Assembly (NCBI GenBank): GCA_016700115.1
Contig: CP064999.1
Location: forward strand, 2,480,001 to 2,544,000
Source of the DNA: Sphingobacteriales bacterium
GTDB lineage: Bacteria; Bacteroidota; Bacteroidia; Chitinophagales; UBA2359
DNA length: 64,000 nt
Reading direction: 5' to 3'
The position numbers were made by a program, and so were the translations under genes. Shown piece by piece: positions 17,841 to 26,579 of the stretch. The notes beneath the pieces are model-generated. The model did no database searches and was not told the origin of the DNA. It worked only from the letters and a program-made list of their open reading frames with translations. The first letter of the stretch is position 1, and each line of letters begins with the position of its first letter.

Positions 17841-18323
17841 TTTCCAACCGAAAACGGGTCATTTCCATGTGGAAACGGGTCATTTCCATGTGGAAACGGG
17901 TCATTTCCATGTGGAAACGAGTCATTTTCAACCGATAATGGGTCATTTTCAACCGATAATGGGTCATTTTCAACCGATAATGGGTCATTTTCAACCGATA
18001 ATGGGTCATTTTCAACCGATAATGGGTCATTTTCAACCGATAATGGGTCATTTTCAACCGATAATGGGTCATTTTCAACCGATAACGGGTCATTTTCAAC
18101 CGATAACGGGTCATTTTCAACCGATAACGGGTCATTTTCAACCGATAACGGGTCATTTTCAACCGATAACGGGTCATTTTCAACCGATAACGGGTCATTT
18201 TCAACCGATAATGGGTCATTTTCAACCGATAATGGGTCATTTTCGACCGATAACGGGTCAGTTTCAACCGATAACGGGTCATTTTCAACCGATAATGGGT
18301 CATTTTCAACCGAAAACGGGTCA
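17841..18323. repeat. 21-bp tandem repeat, 23 copies
   Basis: Twenty-three units of exactly 21 bp, each ending GGGTCA or GAGTCA. Unit 1 and unit 23 read ACCGAAAAC in the middle, units 2-4 read CCATGTGGAAACG, units 5-11 ACCGATAATG, units 12-17 ACCGATAACG, and 18-22 mix both types. A degenerate 24th copy follows. Because 21 is a multiple of 3, all frames without stops stay open, giving long frames on both strands (heptads such as RLKMTRY or GSFSTDN); none has an ATG start with gene-like context. I read it as a non-coding minisatellite between the cassette array and the alkD-like gene. Confidence 0.92.
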
Positions 18324-18415
18324 TTTCCAACCTGAAATATGGTTCAATACCATGACAAAGAGAACTGTTCGACAGATCTGACAATTGCCGACGAATAGCG
18401 TCTAACCAATAATCA

Positions 18416-19114
18416 CTATTTTTTTCGGTTCAGCCATTTCATTCCTTCCCGTTTGCTCAATGGGGGCAGATTGTTTTGATTGATAAAATCGGTTACTAAT
18501 CGGGGATTGCTTTTTGAATATTCCCTGAGAGCCCAACCAATAGCTTTTTGAATAAAAAACTCTTTTGAAGTTGCACATTGGTTGATATAGTCAAACAAAA
18601 GAGGGGCATTGGTTTTATCTCTATATTTTAACTGAAATAGGATAGCAACCCGCTGAAGCCAAAAATCAGAACTTTTTATCCAAACTTCGGGATACTGGCC
18701 GATTGCTTCGGGATTTCGTTTAAACATTTCACCTGCCAATCTTCCGGCAATTGTATCTACGGTATCCCACCAGGATTGATGAGTGATGAGATATTCTATC
18801 AATGGAAAATGAGAGGGGTTAAGTTTTTTTACATTTTTTTCGAGCAAATCCAAAGCTGAATAATGTGCTTCCCGCTCTTTTTCATTCCAAAGTTCCTTAA
18901 CAATTGTTTCCAGCTCACTCATAGGAGGCAAACCATGTTCTTTGTAGTACGTTTTGACCAAATCGGTGCGGTCGGGAGATTTTATGCCAAAATAAGGAAA
19001 CTTAAAACGCATGTATTTCGACATAGGTATTGCTTTCTTTTCATCGGCATGTTGAGCCAGCCAATTGTACAAGCCAATGGAATAGGGATGTTGCATACAA
19101 AAGGATTTATTCAT
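18416..19114 (-). CDS. DNA alkylation repair protein (AlkD-like)
   Basis: A 232-residue all-helical HEAT-like protein of the AlkC/AlkD glycosylase superfamily, which removes 3- and 7-alkylated purines from DNA. Family features include MSKYMRFKFPYFGIKSPDRTDLVK at residues 29-52, the WWDTVDTIAGRLAG stretch in the middle with the aromatic and acidic residues, and WLQRVAILFQLKYRDKT plus FIQKAIGWALREYSKSNP near the end. Length is normal. The ATG at 19114 is used. It is divergent from the VWA gene; the 136-bp gap holds a possible TACCTTTG box for the latter. Confidence 0.9.
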   Translation of the reverse strand: MNKSFCMQHPYSIGLYNWLAQHADEKKAIPMSKYMRFKFPYFGIKSPDRTDLVKTYYKEHGLPPMSELETIVKELWNEKEREAHYSALDLLEKNVKKLNPSHFPLIEYLITHQSWWDTVDTIAGRLAGEMFKRNPEAIGQYPEVWIKSSDFWLQRVAILFQLKYRDKTNAPLLFDYINQCATSKEFFIQKAIGWALREYSKSNPRLVTDFINQNNLPPLSKREGMKWLNRKK

Positions 19115-19195
19115 TCAGTGTTGTTGCCAAAGTACGGTTTTTCAAGTATAAAACGGTAATCGCCAAACCAGATTCCTAATTCAGGGTAAATTGAT

Positions 19196-19203
19196 TACCT
19201 TTG
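19196..19203 (+). promoter_or_regulatory. TACCTTTG box upstream of the VWA gene
   Basis: Matches TAnnTTTG 47 bp before the ATG at 19251. No clear -33 element. Confidence 0.35.
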
Positions 19204-19250
19204 GAAATTCTTGGGTTCATTATTTTTTGCCCTGACTTTTAAGCTGATTT

Positions 19251-20441
19251 ATGTTTTTAGATTTTTTCTTGTTGCTTAAAACCAACGGGTTACCGGTATC
19301 GCTAAAAGAATACCTCAGCCTTTTGGATGCGCTCGATAAAGAAATAGGTGCGTACAGTACGGAGGATTTTTATTACCTCTGCCGGACGATTCTGATTAAA
19401 GATGAAAAATATTTAGACCGTTTCGATATAATTTTCAGCCACTATTTTAAAGGAACAGAAGTCCTGCAATTTTCTCCCGAAATGCTGATACCGGAAGAAT
19501 GGCTGACCCCCAACCGGTTGTTAAACCTTACTGATGAAGAGAAAGCCCTGATCGAAGCAATGGGTGGATTGGATAAACTGATGGAGCGGTTTGAAGAATT
19601 GCTGAACACACAAAAAGAGCGACACGAAGGAGGTAATCGTCAAATCGGAACCGGAGGGACTTCCCCTTTTGGAGCAAATGGCTATAACCCGGAAGGTTTT
19701 CGGATCGGGCAAGAAAGCGGAAGAAACAGAAGTGCAATAAAAATTTGGGACCAAAGGAATTTTAAAAACTTTGACGATCACACCGAACTGAATACGCGTA
19801 ACTTTAAAATGGCTTTGCGCAGGTTACGGGTATTTACAAGAGAAGGCTTTCCCGATGAACTGAACATTGACGGAACGATTCATAAAACCGCTCACAATGG
19901 CGGAATTTTGGATTTAGAGATGATGCCTTCCCGTCAAAACAAGGTAAAGGTTTTGCTTTTTTTGGATGTTGGTGGCTCAATGGACGAACATTCCCGCCTA
20001 TGTTCTGAACTGTTCTCTGCTGCTAAATATGAGTTTAAGCATTTGGAGTATTTTTATTTTCACAACTGCATCTACGAAAACCTTTGGAAAGACAATACCC
20101 GAAGACAAGATCGCATTTCCACTATGGATGTCCTGCATAAATATAACAGCGACTACAAAGTAATAATAGTGGGAGATGGGTATATGTCGCCTTATGAAAT
20201 AACTCAACCTGCCGGAAGTGTTGAACATTACAATGATGAACCGGGTATGGTTTGGCTTCAGAGAATTAAAGACCAGTATCCGTTTACGGTTTGGCTGAAT
20301 CCTTCACATTACCAGTACTGGGACTATGCAACTTCCATTAAAATGCTCCGCAGACAGTTTGACAACCGGATGTTCCCACTAACTCTTGAAGGCATTACGC
20401 TGGCGATGAAAGCGCTTAAAAACCGGAAACTGACATTTTAA
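19251..20441 (+). CDS. VWA domain-containing protein (CoxE-like)
   Basis: A 396-residue cytosolic protein with a VWA domain in the C-terminal half, like the CoxE/YehP group that often works with MoxR-type AAA ATPases. The MIDAS-like motif is FLDVGGSMDEHS (about residues 238-249; DxGGS instead of the classical DxSxS), and a second conserved region is VIIVGDGYMSPYEI. The N-terminal half has charged helices and a Gly-rich linker. No MoxR gene is next to it here. It converges with the TIR protein gene, with only 32 bp between them. Confidence 0.85.
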   Translation: MFLDFFLLLKTNGLPVSLKEYLSLLDALDKEIGAYSTEDFYYLCRTILIKDEKYLDRFDIIFSHYFKGTEVLQFSPEMLIPEEWLTPNRLLNLTDEEKALIEAMGGLDKLMERFEELLNTQKERHEGGNRQIGTGGTSPFGANGYNPEGFRIGQESGRNRSAIKIWDQRNFKNFDDHTELNTRNFKMALRRLRVFTREGFPDELNIDGTIHKTAHNGGILDLEMMPSRQNKVKVLLFLDVGGSMDEHSRLCSELFSAAKYEFKHLEYFYFHNCIYENLWKDNTRRQDRISTMDVLHKYNSDYKVIIVGDGYMSPYEITQPAGSVEHYNDEPGMVWLQRIKDQYPFTVWLNPSHYQYWDYATSIKMLRRQFDNRMFPLTLEGITLAMKALKNRKLTF

Positions 20442-20473
20442 AGATGTCAACCATTTGGTATTTAACCACGCCT

Positions 20474-22744
20474 CTATTTTAACCCTTCGTATTCACACCG
20501 GTCTCCATAAAAACCGGGTTGGCAAATACATTTCCCGGTTTTTGGATCGCAGGTCCCATTATTCTTACAAAATACATCTTTACACAGATTAGGCGGAGTT
20601 TGACATCTGTCGCCGCTAAAGCCATTTGTACAATTGCATTTCCCAGTTTTTGGATCACAGGTGCCATAGTTCAGACATTTTACATTTTTACAAAGATCGG
20701 GAGGGGGAGTTTGACATTTGTCACCGGTATAACCGTTTTTGCAATCGCACTTGCCGGTTTCCGGATTGCAGGTACCGTTTCTGCCACAGTTTACATTATA
20801 ACACAAACCTGATTTGAGCTGACATCTTTTGCCTGAATAACCGGGTTTGCAATCGCAAACTTTGGTAACGGGATTACAAGTACCATTTTCTGTGCAACGA
20901 AGCTCGGCACAAATATCTGTTTTTTGTGGCGGATGTTCGCATCTCAAGCCGGTATAGCCGTTTTTACATTTGCAAATTCCGTTCAGACAAGTTCCGTTTA
21001 GTCCGCAATTTATATTTATACATGGATCGGTTTGTGAAGGCGGAGTCTGACAATGGGAACCTTTATAGCCATTTTTACAAATACAAATCCCATTTACACA
21101 TTTGCCGTTGAGCCCGCAATCAATGTCTTTACAAGGGTCGGACGGAGCAGGCGGTGTTTGGCATCGGTCGCCTGAATAGCCGTTTTTACAAATACAAATC
21201 CCATCCACACAATTGCCGTTGAGTCCGCAGTCAATGTCTTTACAAGGGTCGGAAGAAAAAGGCGGTGTTTGGCAACGATCGCCTGTAAAACCGTTTTTAC
21301 AGATACATATTTTGTTTATACAAGAGCCATTAAGTCCGCAATAGTTATCATGACAAGTACAATCATTCTCAAGGCAAGGATAATCAATTGGGTTCCATAT
21401 TGCTTGCCAACCTGATTGATTGGTTGCCCGAATTAAGCGGGTTTCTTGCCCGTTTTTTCCTACTGTGGCAATTCCGTTTGAAAAATTACCGACTTTATCG
21501 TACATCGGTTTGGTACTTTCAATTCCCCATTTGTTGACAAAACCCCATTGCCCATTTTTCTTTACCGCTATTCGTTCGTCTTGTAACATACGGTGTTCGT
21601 CATAAGCCAATTTTAGATAAACAGAGGTTGTCCAATCGGTAAAGGCAAACATGGCAAAAGCAGGAAAAGCTAATATGCCAAGTAATAATGGCAATATAAT
21701 TTTAGATAATTTTCGCCTGTCATTTTTATTGCTGTCATCAACCTCTTTTAACAAGTTAACAGCGCTGAAAGGTATAGTCTGATTCTCGGCTACCTGCCAT
21801 GATTCCTGTTGCTCTACTATAAAGGTCGAAACCATGATTTTTTTGTCTAAAACCACGATGTTTTTAAAGGCCAGCTTGTCTAACTCCGGAATTCTGACCA
21901 TGACGGAGATTTTCAGCCATAAACTGTGAACACCTTCCTTTAACGGCTTAATGCTATATTGCCAATCGGTATAACCGTCTTCTTCAATTGCCTGCTCTAA
22001 ATCACCGATTAAGTTTATATCAAAATATTCTCCATCAGTATCGTCAATAATCTCAGCTTTCATCAGGCTGTCAATCCGAATGTCCTGAATGTTTGCTTCG
22101 CTTATATTTTTTATGCCTTTTTTTAATTCGTCTAAGGAAATTTCTTCAGGAGCAATCCTTATCAGGCAATTATGCCGTTTGAGCAATTCCATCTGTTCCG
22201 GTATGAGATACAACACTTTTCCTTGTTTATACTTGTTTTTTGTGTTTTTTTTCTCATATCCACTCAAATCTGAGGCAATGCCCTGGTTATTCAATTCATC
22301 ATCAACCCATTCGATGATTTTAGAAGCTACATGAACATAAAACTTATCCGGATTTTTCCAGTAACCTATATCATCACTCCAGACCCCATTTTTGGGCAGG
22401 ATGAGTCTTTTATCAAAAAGTTCTTCGTCCCATAGCGTTTCTCTGATAATGATAGGGATTACTTTTACCTCCTTGTCTTTAAAGTGCTGCAAATTGGGGA
22501 GCATCTTGTTTTGGTAAAAATCAGAGGCTACCATATCTGCACTTAACATCAACAGGATGAAGTCAGCCTGTTCCAGTTCTTTAGCAAGTGTTACTTCTTT
22601 GTTTTTTCCGAATTCAGTTCTGTCTTCGTACCAGAAATGAATATTTGGATTGCGATCCAAAACAACTAAATGTTTTTGCAAAGCTTCGAAGTAGCTGTTA
22701 TCATTTGGAGCAAATGCAATAAAGACATTGACCTGATTTGCCAT
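20474..22744 (-). CDS. TIR domain transmembrane protein with WG motif and eight EGF-like repeats
   Basis: A 756-residue protein with unusual architecture. Residues 1-150: TIR-like domain (VNVFIAFAPNDNSYFEAL, KELEQADFILLMLSADMVASDFY, VKVIPIIIRETLW). Residues 175-310: a beta-rich module (KVLYLIPEQ...LIRIAPEEIS...DIRIDSLMKAEI...WQYSIKPLKEGVHSLWLKISV) that I have seen beside bacterial TIR or caspase-like domains but cannot name. Residues 348-370: one membrane segment. Then a WG-type motif (GQWGFVNKWGIES...NGIATV) and eight EGF-like repeats from 464 to the end, each six Cys, such as CKDIDCGLNGNC..CICKNGYSGDRC. With no signal peptide, topology is likely TIR inside and EGF outside. ATG at 22744 chosen over an upstream TTG. 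The function is unknown; a receptor that signals through TIR NADase or assembly is one reading. Confidence 0.88.
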   Translation of the reverse strand: MANQVNVFIAFAPNDNSYFEALQKHLVVLDRNPNIHFWYEDRTEFGKNKEVTLAKELEQADFILLMLSADMVASDFYQNKMLPNLQHFKDKEVKVIPIIIRETLWDEELFDKRLILPKNGVWSDDIGYWKNPDKFYVHVASKIIEWVDDELNNQGIASDLSGYEKKNTKNKYKQGKVLYLIPEQMELLKRHNCLIRIAPEEISLDELKKGIKNISEANIQDIRIDSLMKAEIIDDTDGEYFDINLIGDLEQAIEEDGYTDWQYSIKPLKEGVHSLWLKISVMVRIPELDKLAFKNIVVLDKKIMVSTFIVEQQESWQVAENQTIPFSAVNLLKEVDDSNKNDRRKLSKIILPLLLGILAFPAFAMFAFTDWTTSVYLKLAYDEHRMLQDERIAVKKNGQWGFVNKWGIESTKPMYDKVGNFSNGIATVGKNGQETRLIRATNQSGWQAIWNPIDYPCLENDCTCHDNYCGLNGSCINKICICKNGFTGDRCQTPPFSSDPCKDIDCGLNGNCVDGICICKNGYSGDRCQTPPAPSDPCKDIDCGLNGKCVNGICICKNGYKGSHCQTPPSQTDPCININCGLNGTCLNGICKCKNGYTGLRCEHPPQKTDICAELRCTENGTCNPVTKVCDCKPGYSGKRCQLKSGLCYNVNCGRNGTCNPETGKCDCKNGYTGDKCQTPPPDLCKNVKCLNYGTCDPKTGKCNCTNGFSGDRCQTPPNLCKDVFCKNNGTCDPKTGKCICQPGFYGDRCEYEGLK

Positions 22745-23196
22745 CTTCAACAATTTTGGAAGGAATTGAAGCGGAAATATAGTATATAAGCTCCAAATTA
22801 TTTAACCATTGCAGGATTCAGTAAACAATATAAAGGATATAGGCGAATTAAACATCCAATATAAATTTGATAGAATCGGGAAACAACGGAACTTATTATA
22901 TAAACTTGTTGTTACGGGATAAAACAGGTTTTAAAAAAAACAAAAATTTTTTACAAATTATTAAACCCGGCTAATCTTTAAAAGTCTATGATGACAAACA
23001 GACAAATAAAGAAAAGAAGATAACAACCTTTTATCGGAAGTCATATCAAAAAAAGATTTTTAAATCAGGTTGTTAGAAAAAGTGGAAAAAGACAGTAAGA
23101 TGAAGAATTTCAATAAACGCTATATACAAAGTTTGCTATTCCGGCAATACACCCAAAAAGTAGAAGGTAATTAATGCCTTATGCTCATTGTATGTC
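22745..23196. other. 450-bp intergenic stretch without recognised gene
   Basis: AT-rich, no open frame with gene-like features and no clear repeat. It should contain the promoter of the TIR gene. Confidence 0.6.
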
Positions 23197-23250
23197 AACG
23201 CCCGCTTTGTTTTTAGCAGTAACCAAAAACAAAGCGGGCGTTTTGTTTTT
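23197..23250 (+). terminator. Strong hairpin with T-rich tail
   Basis: AACGCCCGCTTTGTTTTT pairs perfectly with its complement around a 10-base loop (18-bp stem), followed by TTTTGTTTTT. It has no obvious upstream gene on the plus strand; a small RNA or an unseen peptide gene could end here. Confidence 0.8.
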
Positions 23251-23303
23251 AACAAAGCCCATAAAAACAAATACTTTTTTAAACTCTAAAAATCCAAAAA
23301 ACC

Positions 23304-23543
23304 ATGAGAACTTCAAGCATGTCCCAAGCCGCAATTTTTGTTATCGTAGCCGTTCAGGTGTCTCGTTTTGTAATCAATGCCAATCAATTGGCCTCAGCAC
23401 GTTTGACCGCAGGATCAGTGAACAACAGTCATCGTCCGACTTCTTTTGCTCCTAAAGCAATGATTGTAAATGCCAATGCCATAAAAGCAAGTTGGATAAA
23501 TCAGGAATATGCCATAAAGGGCGAAGGTGCGAGATACGGATAG
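23304..23543 (+). CDS. Small hypothetical protein between two terminators
   Basis: A 79-codon frame with ATG at 23304, preceded by an A-rich leader (CCAAAAAACC) typical of this genome. Residues 7-20 are hydrophobic (AAIFVIVAVQVSRFVI), the rest is Asn/Ala/Ser-rich. It is framed by hairpins at 23197-23250 and 23573-23620, so it looks like an independent transcription unit. I recognise no family. Confidence 0.45.
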   Translation: MRTSSMSQAAIFVIVAVQVSRFVINANQLASARLTAGSVNNSHRPTSFAPKAMIVNANAIKASWINQEYAIKGEGARYG

Positions 23544-23572
23544 TTATTGTTCTTCTGAGTATCAAACCGGAT

Positions 23573-23620
23573 AAACCGCAAGGCACTTACCTTTAACAAA
23601 GTGGCTTGCGGTTTTTTCTT
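23573..23620 (+). terminator. Intrinsic terminator downstream of the small ORF
   Basis: AAACCGCAAGGCACTT pairs with AAGTGGCTTGCGGTTT with one mismatch, followed by a run of T. Located 30 bp after the small ORF and 47 bp before the tRNA cluster. Confidence 0.85.
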
Positions 23621-23666
23621 TTTTCTGTTTGTTATACCTGTAGTTTTTTGGGAAACATCAGATTTT

Positions 23667-23739
23667 GCGTCCGTAGCTCAATAGGTCGAGCATCGCACTT
23701 TTAATGCGAGGGTTGCAGGTTCGAGACCTGCCGGACGCA
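23667..23739 (+). tRNA. tRNA-Lys (anticodon TTT)
   Basis: Cloverleaf: acceptor GCGTCCG/CGGACGC, D arm GCTC..GAGC, anticodon stem TCGCA/TGCGA with loop CTTTTAA, T arm GCAGG TTCGAGA CCTGC. Discriminator A; CC of the tail follows by chance. Confidence 0.97.
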
Positions 23740-23798
23740 CCTAATATTTGACTGCTTATCTGACGATAATCGAAAAATTTTTTAATAAATATAACTAA

Positions 23799-23887
23799 GG
23801 AAGTAATCCGGCCGGATGAGGAGACTGTCTTGAAAACAGTTAATTCTGTTAGTACCAGAATTGTGGGTTCGAGTCCTACTGCTTCCG
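23799..23887 (+). tRNA. tRNA-Ser (anticodon TGA)
   Basis: Acceptor GGAAGTA/TGCTTCC, anticodon stem ACTGT/ACAGT with loop CTTGAAA, long class II variable arm (AATTCTG..CAGAATT), T arm with GGTTCGAGTCC. Discriminator G, as expected for Ser. Confidence 0.96.
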
Positions 23888-23985
23888 CATAAAAAAAGAA
23901 ATAGAGTTTAGGAGATTCAATAGGATTTCCTTCTTAGTAAAAAAGAATTTTACCTCTGTTTTTAAATCTGTTTGATTCCCGGATA

Positions 23986-24057
23986 GGGTGTGTAGCTCAG
24001 TGGTAGAGCATCCGGCTGTTAACCGGATGGCCGCAGGTTCGAATCCTGCCGCGCCCG
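23986..24057 (+). tRNA. tRNA-Asn (anticodon GTT)
   Basis: Acceptor GGGTGTG/CGCGCCC (two G-T pairs), D arm GCTC..GAGC, anticodon stem TCCGG/CCGGA with loop CTGTTAA, T arm GCAGG TTCGAAT CCTGC. Confidence 0.97.
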
Positions 24058-24141
24058 CTTTTTTTCTTTTTTATCCGGGCATAGCATTTACCACTTCGGG
24101 CAAAAAAAAAAATCAAAAAATCTAATAGAATTGCCTGAAGT

Positions 24142-24921
24142 CTAACCCATTTGAATCAGTCTTTGTCGCAAGGTTTCATACAAAATGATTCCAGTTGCAA
24201 CGGAAACATTATAGGAATTGAAATTGCCCGTCATAGGGATTTTTGCCTTTTCATTTGCCATTTTCATAAAAACAGGACTGACTCCTTTCCCTTCAGCACC
24301 CATAATAATAGCTGTCGGAATTGTCAGGTCTGTTTGATGTATCCATTTTTGAGCGCTAATATCCGTTGCAATCACCTGAACCCCGTTTTCCTGCAGGTAA
24401 TGAATTGAGCGATCTAAAAACCTGACCTTACATACCGGAATTTCATACAAAGCCCCCGATGATGCTTTAATAGCTTCCGCACTGATGGTCGCTGCGCCTT
24501 TTTGAGGAATGATAATTCCATTTACCCCTGTACAGGCTGCCGTTCGTGCCATTGCCCCAAAATTGCCGACATCAGTGATGCCATCGCAAATCAATAATAA
24601 CGGAGGATTGGCTGAATTATATGCTTCCGACAAAATGTCTTCCAATTCATAGTATTTAATCAGTGAGGTAAAGCCTGCAACCCCCTGATGGTTTTTGTTG
24701 CCTGTAAGCCGGTTAAGCTTTTCGATCGGAACCATCTGAACCAACGTTTCCTGCTGATGGGAATATTGAAGAATTGTTTTAATAGCATCGCCGCCAAGTC
24801 CTTTTTGAACAAACAGTTTTTCAAACTCTTTGCCGGCTTGAAAGGCTTCAATGACCGGATTACGGCCATAAACAAGATTGTCGGGCAAACGATAGACATA
24901 AGATTCTTCCTGAATAGACAT
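24142..24921 (-). CDS. rlmB: 23S rRNA 2'-O-methyltransferase, TrmH/SpoU family (RlmB-like)
   Basis: About 259 residues from the ATG at 24921 (an in-frame ATG at 24966 adds 15 hydrophobic residues of doubtful value). N-terminal substrate-binding part begins VYGRNPVIEAFQAGKEFEKLFVQKG; the SpoU knot motifs are seen as LLLICDGITDVGNFGAMARTA, IIMGAEGKGVSP and IPMTGNFNSYNVSVATGIILYE. RlmB methylates G2251 of 23S rRNA. Enzymes of this family cannot be fully separated by eye, so specificity is inferred from the overall layout. Located convergently next to the tRNA cluster. Confidence 0.85.
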   Translation of the reverse strand: MSIQEESYVYRLPDNLVYGRNPVIEAFQAGKEFEKLFVQKGLGGDAIKTILQYSHQQETLVQMVPIEKLNRLTGNKNHQGVAGFTSLIKYYELEDILSEAYNSANPPLLLICDGITDVGNFGAMARTAACTGVNGIIIPQKGAATISAEAIKASSGALYEIPVCKVRFLDRSIHYLQENGVQVIATDISAQKWIHQTDLTIPTAIIMGAEGKGVSPVFMKMANEKAKIPMTGNFNSYNVSVATGIILYETLRQRLIQMG

Positions 24922-25030
24922 GGTGTATGTAGGGATTAAGCCACAAAATAAGTCAAATTGATTCATTGAAGTTACAATCTGTACAAGTACAATTGTATTT
25001 CAGTATCTTTAATCCAAATTTGTTTGAACT

Positions 25031-25378
25031 ATGAAAGATTTTATTGTTGCCCTTTTGGTAAACGGGTTATTGGTTTATGTTTTAGGATTATTGCTGCCGG
25101 GCATCTCTATTAACAGTTTTTTCACCGCTGTTTGTGTGGGGTTTGTGATGGGGGTAATCAACTATTTTGTCAAACCAATTCTTGCCACACTCACTTTGCC
25201 ACTGACTATACTTACTTTTGGTTTGTTTTTGCTTGTATTAAACGGGGCATTAGTCATGTTGGCCGGTTACATCGTTGATGGCTTTTCGATAAATGGAATG
25301 ATACCGGCCATACTATTTGCAATCTTGTTTTCGATGACCAATACGATGTTTGGAATTCCAAAAGTCATTGGTAAATAA
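25031..25378 (+). CDS. Phage holin family-like membrane protein
   Basis: A 115-residue protein with four membrane helices (LLVNGLLVYVLGLLLPGI; FTAVCVGFVMGVINYFVKPIL; LTILTFGLFLLVLNGALVMLAGYIV; GMIPAILFAILFSMTNTMFG). The pattern NYFVKPIL...LP.TILTFGLF..V.N is typical of the Phage_holin_4_2 family, which is widespread in chromosomes and not known to be a true holin there. Followed after 35 bp by the DUF3667 gene. Confidence 0.85.
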   Translation: MKDFIVALLVNGLLVYVLGLLLPGISINSFFTAVCVGFVMGVINYFVKPILATLTLPLTILTFGLFLLVLNGALVMLAGYIVDGFSINGMIPAILFAILFSMTNTMFGIPKVIGK

Positions 25379-25413
25379 GAAATTGAATTTTGACACCATA
25401 ATTTATATTGAAA

Positions 25414-26421
25414 ATGGCAGTCCGAAAGCAAAAAAGCCCGATATGCAAAAACTGCAGCTATGTTTTTGCAGAAAATCAACCGGATGAGTTTTGCCCTCAA
25501 TGTGGGCAGGAAAACAATGAACGTATTGTGTCTTTTGGCAGATTTCTGAAAGACAGTATCAATATGTACCTTGTTTTAGACTCGAAGTTATTGGTTACCA
25601 TTGGTACGGTTTTGTTTATGCCGGGCAAATTGAGCCTTGCATTTTCTGAAGGTAAGATTGCACGTTATCTGGTGCCTTTCCGCTTATACTTTATCATCAG
25701 TTTAGTTTACTTTTCCTTTTTTTCGGCAAAGCTCTTGTCTTTGGTCGAAAATTCTGAGCCGATATCTGCCATAAACAATTTGGATGTTCCGGTTATCAAT
25801 AACGATGGAATCGAAATTAATCTTAAGGACAGTATTTTGAATGAGGTAAAAGTTACCCAATCGGGCAGTATTAACTTTTTGGATGACAAAATATCTATTG
25901 ACAGGGTCATTGCACTTGCAGATAAATACGACACCAAAACTACTATGGATTCTCTGAAAAAGGAATATCCCTATTTTAATGAAAATCCGTTTGCTACTAC
26001 CATCACCACTCAGCTTGTAAAACTATACAAAAGCAGAGGAAAGGATTTCTTACACTATTTTATAGGTGCACTTCCTTTTATGATGATTTTGTTAATGCCC
26101 CTTTTAGCGTTGTTTTTTAAACTCCTCTATATCCGTAGAAATAGGTTTTTTGTAGAACACCTCACCTTTTTTATTCATTTACATTCCTTTTTATATCTGC
26201 TTTTGTCCATTTACATGTTGATTTGGGGCTTTAATGCCAAATGGATGTTTGGGCCTATATTGTTGAGCGCTGTATATTTATCTTTGGCGATGAAAAAAAT
26301 GTATGGGCAGGGGTGGGGTAAAACTCTTTTCAAACAGGGGATATTTATGTTTTTTTTCTATCCGTTGTTTTTGTTTTTTTATTTGCTGGCTACCTTAGCC
26401 GTTTCTTTTATGTTGTTTTAA
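25414..26421 (+). CDS. DUF3667-type membrane protein with zinc ribbon
   Basis: About 335 residues. N-terminal zinc ribbon CKNCSYVFAENQPDEFCPQC, then the conserved FLKDSINMYLVLDSKLLVTIGTVLFMPGKLSLAFSEGKIARYLVPFRLYF segment characteristic of DUF3667, a soluble insertion of about 130 residues, and four or so membrane helices in the last 150 residues. Function unknown; common in Bacteroidetes. ATG at 25414 preferred to the TTG two codons earlier. Confidence 0.87.
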   Translation: MAVRKQKSPICKNCSYVFAENQPDEFCPQCGQENNERIVSFGRFLKDSINMYLVLDSKLLVTIGTVLFMPGKLSLAFSEGKIARYLVPFRLYFIISLVYFSFFSAKLLSLVENSEPISAINNLDVPVINNDGIEINLKDSILNEVKVTQSGSINFLDDKISIDRVIALADKYDTKTTMDSLKKEYPYFNENPFATTITTQLVKLYKSRGKDFLHYFIGALPFMMILLMPLLALFFKLLYIRRNRFFVEHLTFFIHLHSFLYLLLSIYMLIWGFNAKWMFGPILLSAVYLSLAMKKMYGQGWGKTLFKQGIFMFFFYPLFLFFYLLATLAVSFMLF

Positions 26422-26579
26422 TATGGTTTTCATATTTATATCAACCCGCTCTCATTGCTCCTTAAAGCCTGAACAAACAGGCTTTATGAGATATTTTAGA
26501 GGTTGCAGTAAGTTGGCAATCCCTTACTGCCCAACTATGTCCAAATATACAGGCAAGGGAAATTGTCGTTAGCGTATAT

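Noticed and set aside
17841..18323. CRISPR array.
   Set aside because: Units follow each other directly with no unique spacers, and no cas gene is in the window.
17803..18384. Three long open frames (170-193 codons) over the 21-bp array on both strands.
   Set aside because: They are open only because the unit is 21 bp without stops; the minus-strand frame begins with TTG and no frame has gene-like flanks.
18416..22744. Defence island made of AlkD-like, VWA and TIR genes.
   Set aside because: The genes have different directions, no common operon and no known defence partners; only the TIR protein remains as a candidate.
23174..23455. 93-codon frame across the hairpin at 23197.
   Set aside because: It runs through a strong terminator and its protein has no family-like features; the frame at 23304 fits the terminators better.
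25031..25378. Prophage remnant because of the holin-like protein.
   Set aside because: This family is common in ordinary bacterial chromosomes and no other phage gene is near.
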